Positions 11,276 through 20,486 of a stretch of DNA of 64,000 nt are shown here, piece by piece. The notes under the pieces are model-generated. The model was not told where the DNA came from. It did not search any database and saw only the letters and a program-made list of their open reading frames with translations. Positions within the stretch are counted from its first letter, which is position 1, and each line of letters begins with the position of its first letter. Position numbers and translations under genes: made by a program. Origin of the DNA: Bradyrhizobium ottawaense (GTDB lineage Bacteria > Pseudomonadota > Alphaproteobacteria > Rhizobiales > Xanthobacteraceae); the NCBI RefSeq assembly GCF_002278135.3, contig NZ_CP029425.2, forward strand, positions 1 through 64,000, written 5' to 3'.

Positions 11276-11357
11276 CGTCGTGGCCGGGCTTGTCCCGGCC
11301 ATCCACGTCTTACCCCGCCAAAGAATGTGGATGCCCCGGACAAGCCCGGGCATGACG
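11276..11357. repeat. Family B palindromic repeat after gyrB
   Basis: CGTCGTGGCCGGGCTTGTCC at 11276 and GGACAAGCCCGGGCATGACG at 11338-11357 form an imperfect inverted repeat (17 of 20 positions match). Internal arms GGCCGGG/CCCGGCC make a further hairpin. The right arm is the exact reverse complement of the left arm of the copy at 36432. Confidence 0.75.
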
Positions 11358-11452
11358 GCTAGACTAATCCCAGCACCCTGAACCTCACCACCCGCCGTCG
11401 CGACGAAGTGGCATGATCCCGTTGGCCGGTTCCGGCCGGGAAGTGTCGTGCC

Positions 11453-11920
11453 ATGACCGCCTCTGCAACAACCAGTTCCGCCCTCCCCTCCCGCCGCCTC
11501 GGGGTGATCGGCAGCATCATCGGCGTGCTGGCGCTGATCGCGGCCGTATTGCCGCATTGGGTCATACCTGCGATTTACCCGCCACCGCCGGCGGACAAGG
11601 TGATTGTCGACACCGGCCATCGCCTGAAGGATCGCCTGATCGCGCGCGTCAAGGGCGTCGAGTACCAGGCCCCGCCGCGGGAGAAGTCGACCGGGAGCCA
11701 ATTGAGGGAGGCGTCCTCGATCGCGGCGATCTCACTCGGTCTGCTTGCCATCCTGCTCTCGGTCCTCGCCCTCGTGTTTCGCGAAGAGAGGCTCCTGGCA
11801 GGCGTCGCGGCCGCACTTGGGGCCGGCGCCATTGCCGTCGAAATCTCCTTCCTGGCGATGGGCGTGCTGATGCTGATCGTCATCCTTTATGTGGTGGCCA
11901 ATATCATCGGCTTGTTCTAA
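11453..11920 (+). CDS. Small membrane protein of unknown function
   Basis: The 155-residue protein was not assigned to a family. Hydrophobic segments are visible at about 18-42 (VIGSIIGVLALIAAVLPHW), 89-108 (AAISLGLLAILLSVLALVF) and two closely spaced ones in the last 45 residues, so it has probably four membrane spans. A roughly 45-residue hydrophilic stretch follows the first span and is probably periplasmic or a cytoplasmic loop. It lies between gyrB and the murA homologue, 140 bases before the latter, on the same strand. A longer open frame overlapping it in another phase is the upstream extension of murA and is not coding here. Confidence 0.7.
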   Translation: MTASATTSSALPSRRLGVIGSIIGVLALIAAVLPHWVIPAIYPPPPADKVIVDTGHRLKDRLIARVKGVEYQAPPREKSTGSQLREASSIAAISLGLLAILLSVLALVFREERLLAGVAAALGAGAIAVEISFLAMGVLMLIVILYVVANIIGLF

Positions 11921-12060
11921 ACGCCGGATACGGCGGGCCCATTCAGGCCAACGCGCGGCCTTCCGCCGCGACAAGTGCAGAATTGCTACCCTGCTCAATT
12001 CTCGGTAGTTTCCGCTCCCGAAGCAGCCCGCCCCAACGCAACAGGACGGAGAAAACCGAC

Positions 12061-13356
12061 GTGGCGCCCATCCAATATATCGTCGAGGGCGGTCACCGGC
12101 TCTCGGGCTCGATCGAGCCATCCGGCAACAAGAATTCAGCGCTGCCGATCATCGCCGCCGCCCTGCTCACCGAGCATCCGGTGACGCTGGAGAACGTGCC
12201 GCGGATCCGCGACACCGAGACGCTGGTCGAACTGATCCGCTCGGTCGGCGCGGCGGCGGAATGGACCGGGCGCAACACGCTTCACATCCATGCCAAGAGC
12301 ATCCGCGCCGCCGATCTCGACCCTGAGCTCTGCGTGCGCATCCGCGCCTCGATCCTGCTCGCCGGCCCCCTGCTCGCGCGCTGCGGCGAGGTGATGCTGC
12401 CGCCGCCCGGCGGCGACGTCATCGGCCGCCGCCGGCTGGACACCCATGTGCTGGCGCTGGAGCAGTTGGGCGCCAAGGTCACCGCGACCGACCGGCTCGA
12501 ATTCCGCGCGCCCAAGCTTGCCGGCGCGGACGTGTTCCTGGACGAGCCGAGCGTCACCGCGACGGAGAACGCGCTGGTGGCGGCGGTCGCCGCCGACGGC
12601 GTCACCCATTTGCGCAACGCGGCCTCCGAGCCCCATGTGCAGGACCTCGCCAATTTCCTGGTCGCGCTTGGCGCGAAGATCGAGGGCATCGGCACCAACA
12701 CCATGATCATTCATGGGCCGGCAACGCTGGGAGAAGCGACCTATCGGATCCAGCCCGACCATATCGAGGTCGGCTCGCTGATCGGGCTTGCCGCCGTGAC
12801 GCGCTCGCCGCTTCGCATCACGCGCGCCGGCGTCGAGCATCTGCGCTCGATCCGCATGGGTTTCGAGCGGCTCGGCATCGTCTGCCGGGTCGAGGGCGAC
12901 GACCTGATCGTGCCGTCGAACCAGACACTGAAGATCCAGGACGATTTCGGCGGCCACGTGCCGAAGCTGGAGGACCAGCCCTGGCCGGCCTTTCCGGCCG
13001 ACCTGATGTCGATCGCGATCGTCACCGCCACGCAATGCGAGGGCGTGATCCTGATGTTCGAGAAGATGTTCGAATCCAGGATGTTCTTCGTCGACAAGCT
13101 GATCGCGATGGGCGCGCGCATCGTGCTGTGCGACCCGCACCGCGCCATCATCGCAGGGCCCAGCCGCCTGCACGGCGCGACCATGACCTCACCCGACATC
13201 CGCGCCGGCATGGCGATGCTGCTGGCCGCCGTGTGCGCCCAGGGCACCTCTACCATCAACAACGCCGACCAGATCGAGCGCGGCTACGAGCGCATCGAGG
13301 AACGGCTGAACGCGCTGGGCGCAAAGATCAAGCGCGTGCCGGAGCGGAAGGGCTGA
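12061..13356 (+). CDS. murA: MurA-type UDP-GlcNAc 1-carboxyvinyltransferase with Asp at the Cys115 position
   Basis: MurA transfers enolpyruvate from PEP to UDP-GlcNAc, the first committed step of peptidoglycan synthesis. GTG 12061 gives 431 residues, the normal size; the frame is open further upstream but only from here does it look like MurA. Conserved MurA positions are present: SGNKNSALP (Lys24-Asn25), RIRAS, FPADL, ESRMFFV, SPDIRA and ERGYERIEERL. In the active-site loop the Cys of E. coli MurA (Cys115, LPGGCTIG) is replaced by Asp119 in PPPGGDVIG. MurA enzymes with Asp here (Mycobacterium, Chlamydia) are active and fosfomycin-resistant. It may be a second MurA-like paralogue rather than the only one. 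Confidence 0.88.
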   Translation: MAPIQYIVEGGHRLSGSIEPSGNKNSALPIIAAALLTEHPVTLENVPRIRDTETLVELIRSVGAAAEWTGRNTLHIHAKSIRAADLDPELCVRIRASILLAGPLLARCGEVMLPPPGGDVIGRRRLDTHVLALEQLGAKVTATDRLEFRAPKLAGADVFLDEPSVTATENALVAAVAADGVTHLRNAASEPHVQDLANFLVALGAKIEGIGTNTMIIHGPATLGEATYRIQPDHIEVGSLIGLAAVTRSPLRITRAGVEHLRSIRMGFERLGIVCRVEGDDLIVPSNQTLKIQDDFGGHVPKLEDQPWPAFPADLMSIAIVTATQCEGVILMFEKMFESRMFFVDKLIAMGARIVLCDPHRAIIAGPSRLHGATMTSPDIRAGMAMLLAAVCAQGTSTINNADQIERGYERIEERLNALGAKIKRVPERKG

Positions 13357-13408
13357 GGTTGCTTTCTTCCTTCTGCCTTGTGGCAGAAGGTGATGCGAAG
13401 CGCCCAGT

Positions 13409-13506
13409 ATCGTAGGGTGGGCAAAGCGAAGCGTGCCCACGGCTTCCGTTGCAATATTTGATAGGTCGTGGGCACGGCGCTAATGCGCCTTTGCCCACCC
13501 TACGAT
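13409..13506. repeat. Family C inverted repeat
   Basis: ATCGTAGGGTGGGCAAAG (13409-13426) and CTTTGCCCACCCTACGAT (13489-13506) are perfect reverse complements, with further internal matches (GTGCCCAC/GTGGGCAC). A second copy lies at 21653-21743. It fills most of the 230-base gap between murA and the MATE gene; no gene is seen here. Confidence 0.85.
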
Positions 13507-13586
13507 TCCGAGCTAGCGGATAGAGCCCCTCACTCATCTCGCTCACGGGCCATGTTTTCGTCGCGCGGCCGTGCTAATGAGCCGCC

Positions 13587-14981
13587 ATGCTCGACACCGT
13601 CCAACATCATTCGCAGCCGCAAGCCGGCGTGCCGCAGAACCATCTCGCCGAAGAGTTCGTCGAGACGCTGCGGCTGGCCGTGCCGATGATGCTGACGCAG
13701 CTCGGGCAGATCGCGATGATCACGACCGATCTCGCGCTGATCGGGCGGCTTGGCGAGGATGCGGTGGCCGCGGCGGCGCTGGCGCACACCGTCTATTTCG
13801 TTAGCTTCACCTTCGGGCTCGGATTGATGGCTGCGGTGTCGCCGCTGGCGGCGCAGGCGTTTGGCGCCGGAGATGTCAGGCTGATCCGCCGCTCCTTGCG
13901 CGTCGGCCTGTGGGTCGCGCTGCTGATCTCGCTGCCGATGATGGCCTCGCCGCTCTATGGCGAGCGGATCCTGCTCGCGCTCGGACAGGCGCCGCAGTCG
14001 GCCGCGCTGGCCCAGCGCTATCTCAACGGCCTGGCCTGGGGCATCGCGCCGGCGCTCGGCTTCATCGCGTTGCGCAGCATGATGAGCGCGGTGAACCGGC
14101 CGCAGCCGCCGCTCTGGATCACGCTCGCGGCGATCCCGGTCAATGCCGCGCTGGTCTATGCGCTGATCCACGGCCTGTTCGGCCTGCCGGAGCTCGGCCT
14201 GTTCGGCGCCGGACTTGCGACCACGATCGTCAACCTCGGCACGTTCGTCGCCGTGCTCGCGATCGCAGGGCTGCACAAGCCGTTTTCGGACTACCGCCCG
14301 CTTGCCCGCCTGTGGCGGATCGATTGGCCGCTGATGCGTCAGCTGATCGCGATCGGCGCACCGATCTCGTTTTCGCTGCTGCTGGAATATGGCCTGTTCT
14401 CCTCGGCAGCGCTGCTGATGGGGTTGATCTCGACCGCCGCGATTGCCGCGCATCAGATCGCGCTGCAGATCACCGCCGTGCTGTTCATGGTGCCGCTCGG
14501 CATCGGCATGGCGGCCACCGTGCGGGTCGGCCACGCCTTCGGCCGCGGCGAGCCGGCGGCGGTGAAGCGCGCCGGGCTCGTCGCCGCCTTGCTCGGCATG
14601 GCGTTGGTCTCCGCCCTGACGATCGCCATCATCCTCGGCCGCTACCAGTTGGGCCGGCTGTTCTTCGGCAGCGGTGAGGCGAGCGCGGCCACCATCGAGC
14701 TGACCGCGACGCTGCTGCTGGTCGGCGCCACCTTCTTCATCGCCGATGGTCTGCAGACCATCATGGGTGGCGCGCTACGCGGCATCAACGATACGAGAAT
14801 GACACTGCTGTTCGCGGCAATCGGCTATTGGGGAATCGCCTTTCCCATCGCCTGGGTGCTGGCCTTCAACGCGGGGCTCGGCGCGGTCGGTGTCTGGGTC
14901 GGATTTTCGCTCGGGACATTCGTCTATGCCGGGCTCTTGATCTTGCGCTTCCGGATGCTGACGCGCAGACTGGCGGGATGA
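13587..14981 (+). CDS. MATE family efflux transporter
   Basis: MATE proteins export cationic drugs and metabolites using H+ or Na+ gradients. The 464-residue protein has about twelve hydrophobic segments in two similar halves, beginning with LRLAVPMMLTQLGQIAMITTDLALIGRLGEDAVAAAALAHT, the typical MATE first-helix region, and a matching start of the second half (LIAIGAPISFSLLLEYGLFSSAALLMG). The length and topology fit the NorM/MATE family. It overlaps the next gene by 4 bases (ATGA), so the two are probably translated together. The substrate cannot be told from sequence. Confidence 0.92.
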   Translation: MLDTVQHHSQPQAGVPQNHLAEEFVETLRLAVPMMLTQLGQIAMITTDLALIGRLGEDAVAAAALAHTVYFVSFTFGLGLMAAVSPLAAQAFGAGDVRLIRRSLRVGLWVALLISLPMMASPLYGERILLALGQAPQSAALAQRYLNGLAWGIAPALGFIALRSMMSAVNRPQPPLWITLAAIPVNAALVYALIHGLFGLPELGLFGAGLATTIVNLGTFVAVLAIAGLHKPFSDYRPLARLWRIDWPLMRQLIAIGAPISFSLLLEYGLFSSAALLMGLISTAAIAAHQIALQITAVLFMVPLGIGMAATVRVGHAFGRGEPAAVKRAGLVAALLGMALVSALTIAIILGRYQLGRLFFGSGEASAATIELTATLLLVGATFFIADGLQTIMGGALRGINDTRMTLLFAAIGYWGIAFPIAWVLAFNAGLGAVGVWVGFSLGTFVYAGLLILRFRMLTRRLAG

Positions 14982-15466
14982 ACGGAGCCGTCCGCGAAGT
15001 CACGCCTGAGGTCGATGCCAACACGCTGCTGGCAGGCGCGCAATTCGTCGACGCGTTTCGCGTCGAGATCGGCGCAGCGACGGTGAATGCCCGCGAGGCC
15101 TGCACCCGGATGGTGCTGCACGGGCCGCGCTGGATCGACGTGCTGCTGCGCCTGCGCAACATTCTTGTGACGCCGTTCGGGCTGAAGACGTCGGGCGAAG
15201 GCGCACCGGCGCCGCACGGATTGATCGGCCTCTTTCCGGTGGTCGACGAAACGCCGGAGCGGCTGGTCGCGGGTTTCGACGATTATCATCTCGACTTCCG
15301 CATCGTCGTCGACGTAGCCGGCGACGCCGCGGGCCGACAGGTCACATCGACCACGCTGGTGCGGACACACAATCTGCTTGGCCGGACCTACCTCACGCTC
15401 ATCATGCCCTTCCACAAGCTCGTGGTTCGCAGCATGATGACAGGGATCATGGAGCCGGCGCGATGA
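14978..15466 (+). CDS. DUF2867-type protein
   Basis: This 162-residue protein starts at an ATG overlapping the MATE stop codon (ATGA at 14978-14981), which supports translational coupling. The sequence AREACTRMVLHGPRWIDVLLRLRNILVTPFGLKT, the central VAGFDDYHLDFRIVV and the end LMRTH-like VRTHNLLGRTYLTLIMPFHKLVVRSMM resemble DUF2867 proteins (SRPBCC-like fold, unknown function). There is no signal peptide. It converges with the RlpA-like gene on the other strand, 36 bases away. Confidence 0.75.
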   Translation: MNGAVREVTPEVDANTLLAGAQFVDAFRVEIGAATVNAREACTRMVLHGPRWIDVLLRLRNILVTPFGLKTSGEGAPAPHGLIGLFPVVDETPERLVAGFDDYHLDFRIVVDVAGDAAGRQVTSTTLVRTHNLLGRTYLTLIMPFHKLVVRSMMTGIMEPAR

Positions 15467-15502
15467 ACCGTCCGGGCCGACATTGACGAACACCGCCCGC
15501 GT

Positions 15503-15997
15503 TCAGCCCACCGGCCCCGGGGTCCAATTGTCCCCTGCAAGCGGACTAACTCTCACATCGGGAATGACCCCGAGGTCCATGCTTGGATCGAAATGGCGCA
15601 TCGTCCGCTCATTGAGGTCAATGATGCGGCCAGGTCTCAGTGGCCCCACGTCATTTATCTTGACGATGACCTTCTTGCCCACGGCTTCGACGAGGGCATA
15701 TTTCGGCCTCGCGCCAAATTGAACCCCGCCGAATTTGCGACGCAAGCTCGTCTTGATGGCAGCCGTCCAGGCAGAGGGATCATAACGCTCGCCGGTGGCT
15801 GTCTTCGGACCGCCCTCCTCCTTGCCGGGCTTGAACGGATTGTACGTGGACGCCGCGCCAACGATCGCATCGCCGGAGGCGGCATCGACGACGTCACTTG
15901 AGTGATCCCCACGTGTTTCACTTCGAGCAACGGCAACAGAGAAGGCGAGCGCAACCAGGGCGCCGCAAATTGCGACGCTCGAGCGGAATAGCATCAT
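15503..15997 (-). CDS. RlpA-like double-psi beta-barrel protein
   Basis: The 164-residue protein has a signal peptide (about 1-26, VAICGALVALAFSVAVARS), so it is exported. Residues about 48-140 resemble the RlpA/DPBB domain: GAASTYNPF, KTATGERYDP, then VKINDVGPLRPGRIIDLNERTMRHF. RlpA proteins are septal lytic transglycosylases that cut glycan strands lacking stem peptides. The second-half Asp region (INDVGP) is present, but the usual histidine-containing FHGR-like stretch near the start of the domain is replaced by KEEGGP, so catalytic activity is uncertain. It has no SPOR domain. It is transcribed away from the unrelated FUSC gene's stop. Confidence 0.75.
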   Translation of the reverse strand: MMLFRSSVAICGALVALAFSVAVARSETRGDHSSDVVDAASGDAIVGAASTYNPFKPGKEEGGPKTATGERYDPSAWTAAIKTSLRRKFGGVQFGARPKYALVEAVGKKVIVKINDVGPLRPGRIIDLNERTMRHFDPSMDLGVIPDVRVSPLAGDNWTPGPVG

Positions 15998-16303
15998 AAG
16001 TCCTGTGATTTTTTAGATTGTCCGGTTCCAGAACCGCAAACGTGGTCAAGCGAACGCAGAAGCGTTCATGAACTTGCGCCAATCGTTTTGCGGATTCGAG
16101 CCAACCCCTGGCTACGGAACCGTCGTGGGAACCGGAGTGGTCCTCACGTAGTGTTTTAGCTTCACACTGACTAAGACAGAGATTGCGTCAGCAGCATGAC
16201 CCGATGGAACCTGGCGCGTGCAGCGTCTCAGGCAGCCGATCAGCCAAGCCGCGCGACGTGCGCATTGCTGTCGAAAGCCGACGTTTACGAGGACACGCCG
16301 AAC
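15998..16303. other. Intergenic gap upstream of the RlpA-like gene
   Basis: This 306-base stretch should hold the minus-strand promoter of the RlpA-like gene. One perfect hairpin is visible, GAACGC/GCGTTC (16052-16057 with 16062-16067, loop AGAA). Short open frames here are low-quality and overlap the FUSC gene in antisense. No gene is called. Confidence 0.5.
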
Positions 16304-17419
16304 TCACTCCGCAACGCGCGCGGTCCTGTCGTCCGAGACCTCCGACCATTCGCCGACGACGCGGTCGAGGTCGCACAGATTCTGATGCATCTGCTCAAGT
16401 GAGAAACCGAGTGCGAAGAAGCGCTCGGCAGTGTCGCTGGCATGGCCGCGGATCAGGCCGTCGTGGCGCACGGCGGCAACCGCTTCGGCGTAGTGCTGAA
16501 GCGCGACGTGGACCGGATGGATCGGCGGCGCGCCGGCTCCTTCGCGCAAGGCCGCTGCGGCCGACCGCAGGAAGCGCGCGATCACGGTCGAGACTTCCGT
16601 CAGGGGTGCTGCGAGCCGCGTCTGCACCTCGATCGGCAACGGCACCACGGTGGCGCGGCCAATCATCACGACGTCATGACGCAATCGCAGGACCGTTCGC
16701 AGCAGCGGCCCGGTGTCCGGACCGCTCGACAGCCGCGCCGCGCGCTCGCGCTCGGCTTCAGTGCCGATGGCATTGAGACCAACCATCGCGGTGCCGATCC
16801 CGTCCTGGATCCGGTGCAGCGCGTCGTTGTCGCGGCCGCGGGTGAGGCCCGCGAGCAGCTCGGTGAAGGCATCGGCGATCAGCTCGAGCAGGATCGCGGC
16901 GCTGGCACGGATCTGCCGTACCGCGCGCGAGGGCAGCACCAGGAACGAGACCAGCAATCCCGTGATGGCGCCGACCGCGACCTCGCTGACACGGTCGATC
17001 GCCGACGTCATGGGATCGGAATGATGCATGGTCGGAACCAGGAGCACGATCACGGCGGTCACGGTGGCGGCGCTGAGGCTCGGATTGATCGCGGCGATGA
17101 AGGCGAGCGGCGCGACCGACAGCACCAGGAGACCCAGCAGGCCCGCTTCGCTGGAATAAGGAATCAGGATCGCGATGGCGCCGCCATAGATGGCACCGCC
17201 GATGGTGCCGAGCATGTAGTCGCGCGTCGCCTTCAGCGAGCGGCCGACGCTCATCTGGGTCACGATCAGTGAGGTCAGCACCGCCCAGAGCGGCAATAGC
17301 AGATGCAGCGCGGTGGCGAGCGCATAGGCCGCGGTCGCGGCGACCGTGACCCTGATCGCCAATCCCAGTTGCGTCCGCCGCGACCTGATCCGCTCCCACA
17401 CCTGTCCTGCGAATGCCAT
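16304..17419 (-). CDS. FUSC family membrane protein (aromatic-acid exporter type)
   Basis: FUSC/YccS/AaeB-type proteins are inner-membrane exporters or unknown transporters. The N-terminal half has several hydrophobic helices (VTVAATAAYALATALHLLLPLWAVLTSLIV, YMLGTIGGAIYGGAIAILIP, GLLGLLVLSVAPLAFIAAI, AATVTAVIVLLVP, VGAITGLLVSFLVLP); the C-terminal half is helical and soluble. The motif VTQMSVGRSLKATRDYMLGTIGGAIYG is typical. ATG 17419 (371 residues) places the start just before the first helix; ATG 17458 or 17536 are in frame and possible. It is divergent from the PrpD gene, so the two may share a promoter region. Confidence 0.82.
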   Translation of the reverse strand: MAFAGQVWERIRSRRTQLGLAIRVTVAATAAYALATALHLLLPLWAVLTSLIVTQMSVGRSLKATRDYMLGTIGGAIYGGAIAILIPYSSEAGLLGLLVLSVAPLAFIAAINPSLSAATVTAVIVLLVPTMHHSDPMTSAIDRVSEVAVGAITGLLVSFLVLPSRAVRQIRASAAILLELIADAFTELLAGLTRGRDNDALHRIQDGIGTAMVGLNAIGTEAERERAARLSSGPDTGPLLRTVLRLRHDVVMIGRATVVPLPIEVQTRLAAPLTEVSTVIARFLRSAAAALREGAGAPPIHPVHVALQHYAEAVAAVRHDGLIRGHASDTAERFFALGFSLEQMHQNLCDLDRVVGEWSEVSDDRTARVAE

Positions 17420-17537
17420 GGTCAGACGTCCCAATCTTCTCAGGCCAAGCAAAAGCATGGCTGATGCCCGCGGCCCCAAGGCCGCTTGAAAGGCCAAATC
17501 AGCCCGCCTAACTTGCGCGCCAAAACGAGGAAACACG

Positions 17538-18905
17538 ATGGCCCACGAAACCGCAACGCTCGCCGCCTACGTCTTCAACCTGGAATACCAGGATATTCCG
17601 GCCGAGGTGCTGGATCGCGCCAAGGTACTGACGCTGGACTTCCTCGGCAGCGCGATCCGGGCCAGGCGCGAGGCGGAATCGACCCCGTCGATGCTGAAAA
17701 TGCTGGAGGCGCTGGCGCTCGACACCAAGGGCGAATCCACCGTGTTCGGCGACTCCAAGACCTGGACGCCCGCGATCGCGGCCCTGCTCAACGGCGCGCT
17801 CGGCCATTCCCTCGATTTCGACGACACCCACGCCGATTCCTCGCTGCATCCGAGCGCGCCGGTCGTTCCGGCTGCCTTCGCCATCGGCGAGATGGTCGGC
17901 GCTTCGGGCCGCGACGTGCTGACCGCGATCGTCGCGGGTTATGAGGTCTGCTGCCGGCTCGGCAACGCGCTCGATCCGACCTCGCATTATGCGCGCGGCT
18001 TCCACCCGACCGCGACCGCCGGCACCTATGGTGCGGCCGCGGCGGCCGGAAAACTGTTCGGCCTCTCCGAGCAGCAGCTCATCGCCGCCTTCGGTGTCTC
18101 CGGCAGCCAGGCCGCCGGCTCGCTGCAATTCCTGGTCAACGGCGCCTGGAACAAGCGCTACCAGGTCGGCGCCGCCGCGATGAATGGCGTGATCGCCGCG
18201 ACGCTGGCGCGCAACGATTTCGTCGGCGCGACCGAATCGGTAGAGGGCAAGCACGGCCTGCTCGCCGGCTACACCGACGATGCGCATCCGGACAAGGCGG
18301 TCGCCGAGCTCGGCAAGACCTACGAGACCATGAAGATCGGCGTCAAACCGTATCCGAGCTGCCGCTACACCCATGCCGCGATCGACGCGCTGATCGCGAT
18401 GCGGCGCGAGCACAATCTGACGCCAGACCAGGTCAAGCGCGTCGAGATCGGCCTGCATCGCAATGGCATCACACTGACCGGCGATGCCGCCACCAAGCGC
18501 CACCCAACCTCGATCGTCGGCGGCCAGTTCTCGATGTTCTTCACCGGCGCGCTCGCGCTCGACCAGGGTTCGTTCGGCTGGGACGATTATGGCCGCCTTG
18601 GCGACGCCGCCATCGACGCGCTCGCCGACAAGTTCGACGTGGTGCAGGACGACCGGCTCGAGATCGGCCGCACCCATCCGTTCGGCGCCCGCGTCAGCAT
18701 CACGACGGACGATGGCGTGCATGAGCGGCTCTATGCGGATCCGTCCGGCGAGCCGAATTCGTTCCCGGACGCGCAGGCGATGCAGCAGAAATTCCTGACG
18801 CTCGCGCGCCCCGTGCTCAACGCGCGCGCGGAAAAATTCGCGGATGCGATCATGACGCTGGAGCGTTTCGACCGTGTGGCCAAGGCGACGGAGCTGGGGC
18901 GATAA
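17538..18905 (+). CDS. MmgE/PrpD family protein
   Basis: The family includes 2-methylcitrate dehydratase, cis-aconitate decarboxylase and many uncharacterised relatives. The 455-residue protein has the expected length and the conserved stretches DFLGSAIRARRE, ALLNGALGHSLDFDDTH, HPSAPVVPAAFAIGE, RGFHPTATAGTYGAAAAAGKLFGL and VKPYPSCRYTHAAIDAL. It is cytoplasmic. No other methylcitrate-cycle gene is nearby, so the substrate is unknown. It is divergent from the FUSC gene and converges with the serine hydrolase gene, only 7 bases separating the two stop codons. Confidence 0.9.
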   Translation: MAHETATLAAYVFNLEYQDIPAEVLDRAKVLTLDFLGSAIRARREAESTPSMLKMLEALALDTKGESTVFGDSKTWTPAIAALLNGALGHSLDFDDTHADSSLHPSAPVVPAAFAIGEMVGASGRDVLTAIVAGYEVCCRLGNALDPTSHYARGFHPTATAGTYGAAAAAGKLFGLSEQQLIAAFGVSGSQAAGSLQFLVNGAWNKRYQVGAAAMNGVIAATLARNDFVGATESVEGKHGLLAGYTDDAHPDKAVAELGKTYETMKIGVKPYPSCRYTHAAIDALIAMRREHNLTPDQVKRVEIGLHRNGITLTGDAATKRHPTSIVGGQFSMFFTGALALDQGSFGWDDYGRLGDAAIDALADKFDVVQDDRLEIGRTHPFGARVSITTDDGVHERLYADPSGEPNSFPDAQAMQQKFLTLARPVLNARAEKFADAIMTLERFDRVAKATELGR

Positions 18906-18912
18906 CAGCCGC

Positions 18913-20340
18913 CTAGTTCGTCCCCGCCAGCTTCCCCTTCTCGCGCGTTGCCGCAATCACATCACGCACGAGATCGAACACGCCATCCGCCCCCAGCGGC
19001 CCGTTCGGCGAGCGACCGAGCCGCACGATCACCAACTTCTCCGACGGGATCATGATCGCGTACTGCCCGATCGTGCCCTTGGCGAAGAAGGCATCGCGCG
19101 GCCAGCCGTGTGTGATGCGAAACTTTGCACCAATGCTGTCGCCCTGGTTGGTCCAGAAGCCGGCGCCGATGCCGACCCAGGCATGCGGCGTGGCTGACGC
19201 GGAGTAATTCACCCAGCCCTCGGGCAGGATACGCTTGCCGCCGGCTATGCCGTCGTTGAGATAGAGCTGGCCGAAGCGCGCCCAGTCGCGCGCGGAGGCC
19301 AGCATTTCGCCGGATCCCTCGATCGTGCCTGACGCGTCGAGCTGAAGCGTGACGTTGACCATGCCGAGTGGCGCGAACAATTCGCGGCGTGCGAAGCGGA
19401 GCGCATCGGCGGGCTTGCCGCCGGCGGCATCACGCAGCAGATGCGCGAGGATGAGGAAGTTGCCGTCGTGATAATTCCACGCCGTGCCCGGCGCGGTTGC
19501 AAGCGGCGCGCGCTCGGCAAAGCTGGCCATATCGTCTTCGGCGTATTTCATGGTGTTGACCGGTTCCAGCGCGGAGCCGAGCGAGGCCTCCAGCGAGCTT
19601 CCGAGCGCAATGCCCGCGGTGTGACGCAGCAATTGATCGACGGTGATGGGATGACGCGGATCATCCAGATTTTGCCAGGCGGCGATGGGCGCGGGGCCGC
19701 CGAGCTTCAACTTGCCCTGTCGCACCAGAATGCCTGTCAGGGCCGACATCACCGACTTCGTCATGGAGAAACCAAGCAGTTGCGTCTCCGGCCCGATACC
19801 CTCGGCATAGCGCTCGGCGATGATGCGGCCGGCCTTCATGACAACGATCGCGCGGGTGCGGCGATAAGGCGGCTGCGTGGGCTCGGCAAAGGCGCGGTCG
19901 AGCGCAGCTGCCAGGCCCTCGCTCTGCGGCGGCACGATCCCCGGGCCGGCGATCTCGGGGAGCAGCGCGGGCTGCTGGTCGTCAGGCGGCAACGCGACAT
20001 CGGCGATCCCCTGCCCGTGCTCGAGCGTGCAACCAAGTCCCTCGCGATAGACGGCATGGCTGCGGCCGATTCCGAACAGGGACACCGTGACATCCTTGCG
20101 CGTGCGATCGACCCGAAGATCCATCGCCCAGGTGAGCAGACCCGCGCCCGGCATCGCGTCGGTGGTCTCGGCGAGGTCGCGCATGAGATCGAGGCCGGAG
20201 ACGAAGGTCTCCGAGCAGAGCGTGTGAGCGATAAAGCCGGTCGCAACCTTCGGCACGTCGCGGGCGCGTGCGGCGCCGAGCGCGAGGCCGGCACAGGCGA
20301 TGGTGGTGGTGAGGAGAATGATCTTGCGGCGGCGAGTCAC
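18913..20340 (-). CDS. Exported serine hydrolase, beta-lactamase class C fold
   Basis: The 475-residue protein has an N-terminal signal sequence (KIILLTTTIACAGLALGAARA) and the penicillin-binding/class C serine hydrolase fold. The SxxK motif is SMTK at 192-195 and the tyrosine motif is probably YHD at 289-291. Family members include beta-lactamases, D-aminopeptidases and esterases; the substrate cannot be assigned and nothing nearby points to antibiotic resistance. The GTG start at 20340 is supported by GGAGAAAG just upstream. An N-terminal domain of about 140 residues precedes the hydrolase domain. Confidence 0.85.
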   Translation of the reverse strand: MTRRRKIILLTTTIACAGLALGAARARDVPKVATGFIAHTLCSETFVSGLDLMRDLAETTDAMPGAGLLTWAMDLRVDRTRKDVTVSLFGIGRSHAVYREGLGCTLEHGQGIADVALPPDDQQPALLPEIAGPGIVPPQSEGLAAALDRAFAEPTQPPYRRTRAIVVMKAGRIIAERYAEGIGPETQLLGFSMTKSVMSALTGILVRQGKLKLGGPAPIAAWQNLDDPRHPITVDQLLRHTAGIALGSSLEASLGSALEPVNTMKYAEDDMASFAERAPLATAPGTAWNYHDGNFLILAHLLRDAAGGKPADALRFARRELFAPLGMVNVTLQLDASGTIEGSGEMLASARDWARFGQLYLNDGIAGGKRILPEGWVNYSASATPHAWVGIGAGFWTNQGDSIGAKFRITHGWPRDAFFAKGTIGQYAIMIPSEKLVIVRLGRSPNGPLGADGVFDLVRDVIAATREKGKLAGTN

Positions 20341-20486
20341 GGGCTTTCTCCGGCTTTGGGACGAGTGCGGGAGAGCAGGCCGGATGCAGGCGATACGCGC
20401 TCGCCGGATTTGGAAAACGACCTCGTCGAAAGTGATCGAGGCTAGTCGATTTCGGAATTCTCACGTGATTTCAAAGGTCTGAAAAT

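Noticed and set aside
11413..12060. Upstream extension of the murA frame
   Set aside because: It overlaps the small membrane protein gene in another phase and does not resemble MurA; the MurA-like sequence begins at GTG 12061.
16442..17272. A 276-residue plus-strand frame opposite the FUSC gene
   Set aside because: It is antisense to a well-recognised membrane protein and rich in His, Arg and Asp with no domain.
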